NCBI GenBank assembly: GCA_029216955.1
Contig: JANAVB010029819.1
Span: forward strand, 34,790,861-34,854,860
Direction of reading: 5' to 3'
Source of the DNA: Iris pallida
Lineage: Eukaryota; Streptophyta; Magnoliopsida; Asparagales; Iridaceae
Length of the DNA: 64,000 nt
A program made the position numbers and the translations under genes. Below, piece by piece: positions 1-10,200 of this stretch. The notes under the pieces were generated by a model. That model had not been told where the DNA came from. It worked only from the letters and a program-made list of their open reading frames with translations, and ran no database searches. The first letter of the stretch is position 1. Each line of letters opens with the position of its first letter.

Positions 1-211
1 AGCATATGTGCACGTGCCTTGCACGTATTTTAACATTTTTTAATTAGTTTAGGAAAACTTTTTAGGAAGATCAAAGGATAGTATTCCTAATTACTAAGCT
101 GTCCTTATTAAAATTAATAAACTATTTTTAATTAATATAAATATGTAAGGGTATTTTTGGAATTCAAAAGTTTCACCATCTAAGTTTTCCTATTATATAG
201 TAGAATAGATA

Positions 212-215
<4 letters not shown>

Positions 216-304
<89 letters not shown>

Positions 305-313
305 TTATTTATT

Positions 314-373
<60 letters not shown>
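216..373. repeat. Compound microsatellite (CT)n-(AT)n-(TTTA)n-(TTA)n
   Basis: Four simple repeats follow one another directly: CT from about 217 to 248, AT to about 300, TTTA to about 321, then TTA to 373. The rest of 1-560 is AT-rich. At 374-475 it contains a stretch resembling the ends of the 'GGTGAGC ... ATCGAAT' dispersed repeats seen at 14.7 and 18.4 kb. No coding signal is visible. Confidence 0.9.
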
Positions 374-374
<1 letters not shown>

Positions 375-613
375 GGTTTTAGATTTTGGATAATCCAAAA
401 TCGTAACTGTATAATAAAAATTGAGTATTTCGATATTCGGTTCCATTTCGGTCCAAATCCGACAAGCTCTATCATTCTTCATATTGAAGAGCCATTAATC
501 AAGAATTTTACAAATAGAAAGAAAGTAAAAAATAAAAAAATTAAAAAAATTGAAGGGTAGTAGAGTGGTTGGAGCAGTTGGTAAGAATGTTGGAATTGTT
601 GCAATTCCATGTT

Positions 614-623
614 TATATATATA
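614..623 (+). promoter_or_regulatory. Candidate TATA box of the kinase gene
   Basis: A TATATATA run lies about 95 bases upstream of the kinase start codon at 714, with non-repetitive sequence between. Two very short upstream reading frames, starting at ATG 643 (9 codons) and ATG 650 (5 codons), would lie in the leader if transcription starts near 640-650. The region is generally AT-rich, so the box may be fortuitous. Confidence 0.35.
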
Positions 624-713
624 GATAATAGATATATCAAGCATGCATCATGAAAACAAGAAGCTAAGCTAGACCGACCAATTTAGTCGACCGGGAGTAG
701 GCCGGAAAAAAAA

Positions 714-3700
714 ATGCCGCGACGACCGTGGAGGCCGTTGACCGCCGCCAACTGCTGCACCGTCGAGAGCAACGTGGTCCTAGGGAACCTTAGCCGGTGC
801 AGGCCCTCCTGGCCCGAGTTCTCCAAGAAGGCGTCGACGCGCAGCACTTCTTCTCCGTCGTCGTTGCGCCGCCGCCTGACGTCCTTCTCGGACCTGAGCA
901 GCTGCACGACGAAGACGGCGCCGTCGTCCGCCGGGTCCAATGCGGAGGATGGCTTTGCGCACCCGTTCGGGGCGGGGCTGTTCGCGTTCCGGCTCAACGA
1001 GCTTCGGGCGATCACCCACGACTTCTCCAGCGACTTCCTGCTCGGCGAGGGGGGCTTCGGCACGGTGCACAAGGGCTACGTCGACGACAAGATGCGGCCG
1101 GGGCTCAACGCTCAGGCCGTCGCTGTCAAGTTATTGGATATTGAAGGGCTTCAGGGTCACAGGGAATGGCTGGTGAGGATACATATATATGCCGCTCCTT
1201 CTTCTCTTTAGACTTTTTTTTTTTGTTAATTATTATATTACCATGCAAGCTAGTAGAAAATTTTATATAGGGTTAGAAAATTAAGTGTATTTAAGTAGAG
1301 GAAAAGAAGTTTGAGAATTTTACATGAAAAGGAACACACCTTAGATGACATCCAATTTGTTTTTTACTTTCTGCCCCATCTTAGATCGCGTCCAATATAT
1401 TTTTAGGTTCTGGCACCATCTTAGATGATACCTAATTAATTTTTTTAGATATCAATGATATCCAGTAGCAATATAAATTAATATATTGAATTTTTTTTTC
1501 TAAAAAATTAATAACTGGGTTTGTATTTCAATAATAAGTACATTAAATAAATAAATGGGTTTGTATTTCCAATATCTCCAACGGTCTTCCTAATTACAAA
1601 TAATATACAGAGGTATATATACTGGGGAAAAAATATTTAGAACCAAAATATATATACACCAAAATATTTATTTGGTCAAATTATTCGACTGATATTCTCA
1701 AATATCCATTTATTTTGAGAACACATTAAAAAAAAGTATGCACCAGCCGGAATCCGTGAACCTAAATATGTTGGAGGTTTTCACGTTATCAATCACAAGC
1801 ACTATCACGCGTTCAGAATGCACCATAGTACTGTAGCTAGCGACCATGTTGTTGCAATCAGCAAGAGGATGTTGCTATTGTATTGCAAATGTTTGGTTCC
1901 TCTAACCAAAAATTTGTCCTAATTATACGACAAGGTAAAAAGACGGTCAAACTATTTTATTTTATTTTAAAAAAAAAAAATTTATAACATATTAATTTAT
2001 ATTGCTACTAGATATTATTGATGGCACCAGAAACTAAAAGATATTGGGAGCCATCTAAGCGCCAGAACCTGAAAACATATTGGGCCATCTAAGATGGCGC
2101 TAGAAAGTAAAAACAAATTGGAGGGAGGAATCCCACTTCCACCGGATTTTGAGCTTGGAAGAGTAGTTCCGGTGTTTGGTTAGAGGGGGGAAGGAGAGGG
2201 GAGCTTAGAATCCCACTTCCTGTCGGGGGAAAGGAAGGGGAGGTTTTGGGCCACTCCACATCCGGAGTTGGCAGCCGGATGTGGGTGGGAATCCCTTTTT
2301 TTTTTTGCTTTTCCTTAAAAAAAAAAAAAAAAACAAATTGTTGGGTTCATTTTGCTTTGGTTTTTTTTTTTGTGGATTTTTTTTGGCAGTCGGATGTGGT
2401 TTTTTTAATCAGCCGTATGTGATTTTTTTTGGATTTTTTTTTTGCAAAGGATACTATATCCATAATAATAATTACTAATTGGAAAATAACTTCTCAAGAT
2501 GCATGGAAATTTGAGCTTAATATTGCTAAATTACTTAATTTTGTAATCTAGCAAAAACTAATTATTTAATTTTTATTAATTTAAATTAATTTAAAGCTAA
2601 TTATTTCACTCTGTTAACTCTGTTAATTTATTAAACTAATTATTTATTTATTAAAGCTAATTATTTCACTTTCCACTTTTCACTTTCCTATCTCAACCAA
2701 ACACATTCCTCTGATTTTTCACTTTTCACTTTTCACTTCCTATCTCAACCAAACACATTTTTTCCCTATTGGGGGACAAGAAAATACATGGATTCCTATC
2801 CCACTTTCCTCTTTGAAAGTCCAAATCCATATTTTCCAACACTTACGGTTTACCAAACAGGCCCTAAAATTCTCAAACTTATGCTCTTTTACTTAAATAC
2901 AAGTAATTTCTAACCCTACATGAAATTTTCTGGCTAGCTAGAAATTAACTTATCCTGATATCTACTTGTAAGTTATCGGAGTATGTACATTTTATCGATA
3001 CGAAAAAATGGTATACGTATCTGTATCCATGCATGTATTCATTCTGAAAATATATGTATTCCGTATCTGTATCGTGTATTGATTCTAACATGTATCATTG
3101 ACGTCGATACCATCCATAGGACGTCGCCAAGTGGGCCCCGCCTCTAGTGCAATACATGTAAGTCCGCTCCTGGCAACGGCACGCTGTTAAGCGTCGCTGC
3201 ATTCAAAAAACTATGCAACGTTGTGCCGTCGCTAAATGACGTCGATATAGCGACGAATAACAACATTTTTTGTGTTCATAGAATACGCGACATCACAAAA
3301 ACGTCATTAAATTAATTCAGCAACATTTTTGGGCATCGCAAAATGTCTTGTTTAGGTAGTGCGTATTGCTAAGGTAACTTAGCAAATTGATGGGAACTTG
3401 ATATATATAATTATTGCGGAATATAAGCTGGACTGGCCAGGACTGTAGTCTGAATTTTTAAAAATCACTAGAAAAAATTCATTCCATCTTACTGGCATGT
3501 TCCTGCTCTCAGCTCCAGCTAATTATTTTTTTTCCTGACATGTCACTACAACCTCCGGGCTCCGCCCTTGTATATAATTTGTAGGCAGAGGTGATATTTC
3601 TAGGACAGCTGAGGCACCAGCACCTGGTGAAGCTGATCGGTTACTGCTGCGAGGACGAAGAGCGCCTCCTCGTGTACGAGTTCATGCCTAGGGGAAGCCT

Positions 3701-4649
3701 GGAAAACCATCTCTTCAAGAGTAAGTCCCCGATCGAGTTTCCCTCGATCGATCGATCGATATCGATCTCATCACGTTTCGTGTAGGGCTGTCTACAACTC
3801 TGTCGTGGGGGACGAGGCTGAAGATCGCAATCGGAGCGGCAAAGGGCCTCGCCTTCCTGCACAGCGCCGAGAAGCCGGTCATCTATCGCGACTTCAAGAC
3901 GTCTAACATCCTTCTCGACTCGGTTCGTAACACCAGTAAACTTAGCTTCACTCTCTATACTACATACGTATATATTGTGCTAATGTTAATTACAGGACTT
4001 CACTGCTAAACTTTCGGACTTTGGGCTGGCGAAGATGGGGCCTGAGGGCGAAGACACTCATGTCACGACTCGGGTGATGGGCACCCACGGCTATGCAGCA
4101 CCGGAGTACGTCATGACAGGTGACTAAGCACTGGCACGATACGATACGACACAAATTTAGTACGTAACCAGTACTGTGGTCAGTACTTCCAACTGTGCTT
4201 GCGTGCAAAATTTGGTTTCAGGACACCTGACGACGAAGAGCGACATCTACAGCTTCGGGGTGGTGCTGCTCGAACTGCTGACCGGAAGGAGGTCCATGGA
4301 GAGGTCGAGGCCGAAGAACGAACAGAAGCTCGTCGAGTGGTCCAAGCCCTACCTGGCAAACAGCCGCATGCTACGCTGCATCATCGACCCGAAGCTCGCT
4401 GGCCAGTACTCCGTCAAGGGAGCGCGACAAGCCGCCTCGCTGGCGCTGCAGTGCACCAGCCCCCTCCCGAAGGACAGGCCGCGGATATCGGCTGTGGTGG
4501 AGACTCTAGAACGACTGCAGCATCTGAAAGACATGGCGGTGAGCTCGGGACTCTGGCCCGTGACTCCTATCGCCGGGAAGAACGCCATCGCCAAGCTCAG
4601 CAGCTTGCCCGGCGGCCGCCGCAGGACCTTCTCTGGGAAACTAGCTTGA
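714..4649 (+). CDS. Receptor-like cytoplasmic kinase, RLCK-VII (RIPK/PBL-like), five exons
   Basis: Exons read by eye are 714-1172, 3585-3720, 3786-3922, 3996-4119 and 4222-4649. All introns are GT-AG, and the joined frame codes for about 427 residues. The glycine loop GEGGFG is at residues 111-116, the VAIK-type lysine at 139, the YRDFK catalytic loop with Asp234, DFG at 252-254, and the activation segment ends in APE with Glu281. The GLQGHREWL stretch before intron 1 is typical of the RIPK/PBL8 branch. Members of this branch act at the plasma membrane below immune receptors; RIPK phosphorylates RIN4 in Arabidopsis. An in-frame TAG at 684 makes ATG 714 the first available start. The N-terminus is basic with a CC pair at residues 14-15 and lacks the Met-Gly myristoylation start of many relatives. 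A basic tail of about 35 residues follows the kinase domain. Intron 1 (2.4 kb) holds a fold-back element. The family is certain; the exact orthologue is not. Confidence 0.93.
1248..2939. mobile_element. Long inverted-repeat (fold-back) element in kinase intron 1
   Basis: The left arm, about 1248-1510, is closely matched by the reverse complement of 1955-2121 plus 2866-2939. The outermost parts pair the stretch around 1250-1326 with 2866-2939, and the inner parts pair 1360-1510 with 1955-2121. The right arm is broken by a foreign segment at 2122-2865. The spacer 1511-1954 has no coding capacity. This looks like a non-autonomous terminal-inverted-repeat or fold-back transposon. No target duplication could be fixed with certainty. 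Confidence 0.7.
2122..2865. mobile_element. Secondary insertion in the right arm of the fold-back element
   Basis: This 744-bp segment separates two pieces of the right arm that are almost contiguous in the left arm; about 30 bp of arm are missing at the junction. It has T-runs, a repeated 'cactttc...ctatctcaaccaaacacattt' type stretch, and ends in a CCAAACAGGCCC motif of the kind seen at Tourist/PIF-type MITE ends. I could not find a convincing matching left terminus, so its class is open. Confidence 0.45.
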
Positions 4650-4714
4650 GTGGCTTAGCTTAGTGACATTTGTGAGAAGCTATCAATATTTGTACATGGA
4701 AGAATAGGAAAAAG

Positions 4715-4851
4715 CTATTTATTTGCCCGCAGGCGGGCCAGTCCGTTCGTCTGCATGGCACTTCTCCATTGACCTCCCTCTGTTAACGTAGGGCCCACAT
4801 CGACACCCTGCCAATGGGGAAGTGTCACGTGTCCGTCCGCGGGCCAAATAG
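4715..4851. mobile_element. Small MITE, copy 1 of CTATTT..AAATAG family
   Basis: The ends are inverted: CTATTT followed by a GCCCGC-rich stretch at the left, and GCGGGCC followed by AAATAG at the right. A second member with the same ends lies at 6558-6728. This copy sits in or just beyond the 3' UTR of the kinase gene, about 65 bases after its stop codon. Confidence 0.55.
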
Positions 4852-5221
4852 CAAGGTTGGAAAGTATATGTAAGATGTATGTGTACTTTTTAAGTATGTT
4901 GAACTCATGTTTGAATGCTAGAAGCAAGTCCTAATTACAAAATAGAATATCCAAAAATTTCTCCCTAATAACAGGACGAAAAATAGAAACCAGAAGAAGA
5001 CTAAGGAGGATAACCTTGTGGCATTGTCGTAACAATGATTGAGTCTCGGAAACGAGGATGTCCAGCAGGATTTTTGTGATGTATCAAAGCATTAGTTTTG
5101 GACATGCCAAGACGGACCACAACGGAACAATCACAGTTGTGGACAACGGTGACGTATACTAGAAAACAGAGGTTGGCCATGAGAAGTTCGTTCCCAAGAG
5201 GGATCGTCATGTACCCAGCTT

Positions 5222-5710
5222 GTGCTAAGCAACAATCTGGTGTCAGTTGAAAAGATGATGGACGGTGGTTGTCACAGTATATTTGTGATAAATAATAGCA
5301 AGCTCACAAAGGGTTCTCGACTACTGATTTTAGGAGATATATGTTGTGATATGTACATGATCAAGCCGTTGAGGTGTACATGCAAGTCATATTCATTGAA
5401 TGATGACTCAAGGGATATTCGACTGGGATTTGTGTATCATTTCAAACTTGCTGAAAATGATCTTAAAGAAGATTTTAGGGTTTCAAAGGATTCAGTTCAT
5501 TGGGGCAAAACTATAAATGGAGGTGCTTCAAAGCTTGAGGGTCAATTTGTTAGTCCTATGAAAGCTAGTCAATCTCCAGATGGGAGTCGTCATACGGATC
5601 CGATTTTGGTGTCGATAGAGATGTCAAAATTCAACAGACCTACATCGATTTCACCTGTTCAAAGTAAGAAATTAAATGAGATTCAAGAAGACAAGCTACC
5701 AAATCTATAA
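5222..5710 (+). CDS. Unrecognised 162-codon reading frame
   Basis: An open frame of 162 codons runs from ATG 5222 to TAA 5710. The predicted product is hydrophilic in its second half, has several cysteines in residues 40-60 (a GDICCDMYMI and RCTCKSY region) and no domain I can name. It has no obvious transmembrane segment or signal peptide. AT-rich flanks and a MITE 150 bp downstream suggest it could be a fragment of a decayed gene or transposon rather than a live gene. The sequence just upstream (5010-5220) has short open stretches in other frames that may belong to the same remnant. Confidence 0.25.
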   Translation: MLSNNLVSVEKMMDGGCHSIFVINNSKLTKGSRLLILGDICCDMYMIKPLRCTCKSYSLNDDSRDIRLGFVYHFKLAENDLKEDFRVSKDSVHWGKTINGGASKLEGQFVSPMKASQSPDGSRHTDPILVSIEMSKFNRPTSISPVQSKKLNEIQEDKLPNL

Positions 5711-5862
5711 GCAATCCATACTTGGCTCTTAAGCTCACACTTCCAAGATAGTTGGAGAAGGAATCTCTGTTCAAGTAGCTTCAAGACACTTGGAGAAGGA
5801 AGATATGTTTGGGGAGAACCATCTGCTTCTTCTAAGGAGACATGTAGAAAGCCATCTCCTTA

Positions 5863-6311
5863 GAGCATCTCCAACCCTATTGTGACTTTGGAAAAAAGTT
5901 AATGCCACATGGGAATGACAAAATTTTATTCAAAAGTTCTTCTCCAATGCAATTGTCAAGTCAATTGTGAAGCTTATGTGGCAAAAATTAAAGAAGATAT
6001 TGTGAAGTTGATTGTCTTGTTCTAGACAATGCACTTGACAATGTCTTCTCTTCCATGTCATCAATTATGAATAAAAAAATATTAGAAAAAAGAAAGAAGA
6101 TGAGTAGTTGTCTTAAAAGTTGTCTTGGAAGTTGAAAAAAATATTTTTTATTGTCTTCTCAATACTTTTGCATTGGAGAGAGTTTTTCTATCTCATTGTC
6201 TTTTGAGATATAATTTTGCCACATAAACAAGACATTGTCTTGTGGCTCATGCCACATAGGAGCCACCTAAGACTCACAACACTTAACAAGACAATAGGGT
6301 TGGAGATGCTC
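5863..6311. mobile_element. MITE with GAGCATCTCCAACCCTATTGT termini
   Basis: A perfect 21-bp terminal inverted repeat (GAGCATCTCC at the left, the complement GGAGATGCTC at the right) bounds a 449-bp AT-rich, non-coding element. Its internal 'ttgtcttg' and 'gccacat' stretches recur in both orientations. This terminus type is common among plant MITEs. The target duplication is unclear. Confidence 0.8.
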
Positions 6312-6557
6312 TTTCTTTTTCCTGAGATTTTAAGGGATTTAATATTGGGACAAATGATCCAACATATGCATGCAATCAATATTTATTAATGTGAATACAG
6401 AGGTTTGGATTTGTTCGGATGGCGAACTCACCACATTTACTCATGTGATTTGTCTTGGTTCGTAGTATGTGTTTCGTATGGTTCTATATCATTGTGGGAT
6501 TGTATTGGTCTTGATGCTTTTCAGTTTCTGGTGTAACACTTTTCAGTTTCGGAAAGT
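6312..6557. other. Intergenic spacer
   Basis: AT-rich sequence between two MITEs. I see no gene, RNA or repeat that I can support. Confidence 0.5.
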
Positions 6558-6728
6558 CTATTTAGACCGCCCACGGGGTTGGTCCGCGTCCACGAGGCGG
6601 CCAGCCATTGTCCGTCCTCTCCCACACCCCACCCCCCGCCCAAGCCTAATGCAGGCCCACCTTGGGACAGAGGGCCAATGCCGATATGCCGCGGGTAGCA
6701 CGGGCCATCCCCGCGGCGGTCCAAATAG
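6558..6728. mobile_element. Small MITE, copy 2 of CTATTT..AAATAG family
   Basis: Inverted ends CTATTTAGACCGCC and GGCGGTCCAAATAG enclose a GC-rich 171-bp body. The ends match those of the element at 4715-4851, so the two are separate insertions of one family, 1.8 kb apart. Confidence 0.6.
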
Positions 6729-7289
6729 CAACGTCGTTTAAGTTAACGTCTGACCGGTGGCGGTGGGATTCTGTGTGTCCCGATCCTTTCCTCCCACCCC
6801 CCTCCACCTAATTCTTAAGGAATTCTCTTAGACTGTCCATCATAGTCTTGACCCACTCCCATTTGTCAACTAAACCATGATATCCAAGATAACAATGCAT
6901 TTTGGCCATCACATAAGCACTTTTAACTACAAAGTAGACACATACAAAATAACTACAAAGTAGAGAGAAACTCTCTCATGATACTTGCCAATTGTGGTAA
7001 AAATGTTTTACATGTGTAGCAAAAGAATGCCTTAAACTACGAACTAGTCCCTGCCATTTGATCACAATTTGCTACCATAACCTGCAATGGATTGTGGACA
7101 ATTTGCTAACATTAGAGAGTTAGCTGTTGCCGTTCTTGAACTCTTTGCAGATCAGCACTCTAGTTCTTGATCCCTTCTCTCCGAGATTCTCCTTTCATGA
7201 TCGTGTCGACTCCTTCGCACTTAACAAAGCACAACATCTAGAAAGATCCTTAATCAATCATCCCTTTCTTCTTCTTCTTCATGTGTGCA
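6729..7289. other. Spacer, includes 3' flank of the transporter gene
   Basis: Non-coding. On the - strand it follows the stop codon of the transporter gene at 7290, so its right part should be that gene's 3' UTR. A short 'aactacaaagtagaga' stretch is repeated near 6930-6965. Nothing else is evident. Confidence 0.5.
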
Positions 7290-10200
7290 TCAACTCAGAC
7301 TGGTAAAGCTCTCACCGTGTATCAGTGCCATCAACGGGCTCTGTGCAGCATGGCCGTAAGCCTTCCTAGTTCTGAGATACAACGCGACACTGCAAATGAG
7401 TCCCACAAGCGAGATAACTCCCCATGCGAAGAAGGTCGCTGCGTAGCACTTCTTCCCCATGCACACCACCATCTTGTCGCTAAAGAAGAGTGCCATCCCC
7501 AATCCGGAGGTCCTGCCGTTTGCATCGTATACTAGAGCAGCGAGCAGGCCGTAGAGGAGGGAGCCTAGGGGGATGTTGGTGATGAGGATGTTGTGGTTGA
7601 GGCCGACGCTGTTGGGTCCGAACAGCTCAGCCGTGACTGAGACGGCTGCGGCAAAGATGAACCCCGAGCTCAGACCCACGAGTGCAGTGCCGGCGAGGAG
7701 TGCGTGCTCGTGATTAGACTCTGCCAGCAAGAAGAAAGCCAGAGGCGTAGGCACCAGTGCAATCATCAGCCAACCCGTCCTTGCAAAGTGGAGCTTTCTG
7801 TTATGATGGAGGGGCATTAGGCATGTTATGACATGATATCAGGACCTAACTCAGATTACATTTTTAACTCAGCATTATTCTTAAATTCTAGCCTCGTGTC
7901 ATTATCATAGTTTACGGTATCAGACGATACCAATCGTGTCATTATCATAGTTTAGTTTGCAGTATCAGACAATACCGATCAGATACAGTAGATAACGATA
8001 CTATTTAGTATATCCTGATCCGATACCAACCGCTACTGATACTGTCCGATACCGACGTTGGGATCTCTTTCCCAGTCAATTATATAGGAAAAATTGAATG
8101 AAAAAGACCAAACAACAAGGGGATAAAAGCATAATAAGTTTCTAAAAGTCTATAAATGAAGAAAATTTGTTTATCGCAGGTAAACCAGCAAGTCACTATT
8201 ATTTCATTCAATTTCAAAATTGTTACGAAAAAAACATATAAAATACTTCAAAATTATGCCTAAATGTATTAAAAAAAATCTAAATTTTTAATAATTTATT
8301 AGTAATTATTTGTTTTCCAATACCAAAAATCTGACACTCCAACCCGATACTGTTGATACTGTCGATACCGGTACTCATAGGAAGGTCTGATTGATTCCGA
8401 TCCCGATACCATGAACCTTAGTCATTATAATTATGATCAACATTGCCTTCAAAATGAGTTGTGATTAAAACTATACAAAGTATAATCAGCTGATCATTGC
8501 CTTGGAATGCAACATCAGTTTCATACCAGGAGCCTATCTACCTTACATGCATGCCAGCTTATACGTATACATGATATCAGGACCCTTCCTTGCAAAGTGG
8601 AGCTTTCTGTCATGATGGAGGAGCATTAGGCATGTCATGACATGAATATCAGAACCTAGCTCAGACTACATTTTTAACTGGTTGGTTCTGAACGCAGCAT
8701 TATTCTTAAGTAAGGTTTAAAGTATCGGCCGACACCGATCTGATACGGCCGATACCGATACGGTTTGGCATGTCCCGATCCGATACCAACCAATACCCGA
8801 TACTGACCGATATCGATATTGGGGCTCTCTTTTCCAGTCAATTCGACCAAAAAAATTAAACGAAAAAGAAATCAGCAAGGGTTTAAAACATAATAAGGTT
8901 GTAAAAGCATGTAAAAGAAGAAAATCAATTTATTGTATGTAAACCAGTCGATAAGGGTGACTACTATTTCATTTAATTTTAAAACTATTAAGAAATAACG
9001 CTGAAAATACTTAAAATTATGCCTAAATGTATAAAATATATGTTTCTAAATGTAAATAATTTATTAATAATTATTTGTTTTCCGATACCAAAAAATCTGA
9101 TACTCCGATCCGATACCGCCGATACTACCGATATCGCCGATACAAATACTCATAGGAATAGTCCGATACCGATTTCAATACAGATATTGTGAACCTACTT
9201 CTAACCTCGTGTCATTATCATAGTTTGCAGTATCGGCCGATATCGATATGATACAGTCGATACCGATACTATTTGGTATGTCTCGATCTGATACCGACCG
9301 CTACTGATAGTGACCAATATCGACGTTGGAGGTCTTTTGTTCCAGTCAATTCGGTAGATAAAATGGAATGAATAAAAAAAACAGCACTAGGATATAAAGA
9401 CATAGTAAGTTTCTAAAAGCATATAATGAAGAAATAAGCATATAATTACCGCAGGTAAACCAATCAGTAAAGGTGAATATTATTTCATCCAATTTCAAAA
9501 TTATTACGAAAATAACACGTAAAATTATGCCTAAAATGTATTTTTTTTAAAAAATCTAACTTTTTAATAATTTATTAATAATTATTTGCTTTCAGATACG
9601 GAAAATTTTGATACTCCGACCCGAAACTGTCGATACGGCTGATACTCATAGGAAGGTCCGATACTGACTCTGATACTGCTGATAACTTGGTCATTATAAT
9701 TATGATAAGCATTGCCTTCAAAATGAGTTATGATTAAAACGATACAAAGTATAATCAGCTGATCTTTGTCTTGTAATGCATCACCAGTTTCATACCAGGA
9801 GCCTATCTACCTTTCGAGAATTCAGTAGTGTATATGTTTCTTATCGTTGCTTATTTGGTAACCATCATTTGAATTCGTTGTAGCTTCTACTATGATGCCC
9901 AGGTTGTCTTCTTTCTTTGTATTCTTTTCATTTTGTGTCCTGTGTGAAGGTATGTATCCTCTCTATGTTGAACGGCTACGGACACATTAGGTAACAACCT
10001 ATGTTGCACGAAGACAAACACGAACACGATAAGAATACCAGTTTGCCATGTCCGTGCAACATAAAATATCTTGTGCTCAAGTTATGATGTTTTGTGACTA
10101 TGGTCTACCATGTATGTTTACAGACAGGTTTTCATCTAAACAAGTAAAGACCACGAACATTTCATAGCTAATACTCATGTTCATATGAGAACAGTGTTCT

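Larger units (their letters stand above)
7774..9813. repeat. Tandem duplication spanning exon 3 edge and intron 2
   Basis: Unit A (about 7774-8543) and unit B (about 8583-9813) share the same order of landmarks: the first 24 bases of exon 3 with its acceptor, a 'cattaggcatg' stretch, a MITE copy, and a 120-bp tail around 8422-8543 and 9692-9813. Unit B is longer because a further MITE copy (8711-9198) sits in it. The copied acceptor, CAG before 8606 read on the - strand, is a potential decoy splice site inside intron 2. Confidence 0.75.

Noticed and set aside
683..1072. Antisense and alternative-frame proteins over kinase exon 1
   Set aside because: GC-rich exons lack stops in several frames; only the + frame from 714 encodes the kinase domain.
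2122..2865. Calling this insert a Tourist MITE
   Set aside because: The right end has a CCAAACAGGCCC motif, but no matching inverted left end or TAA duplication was found.
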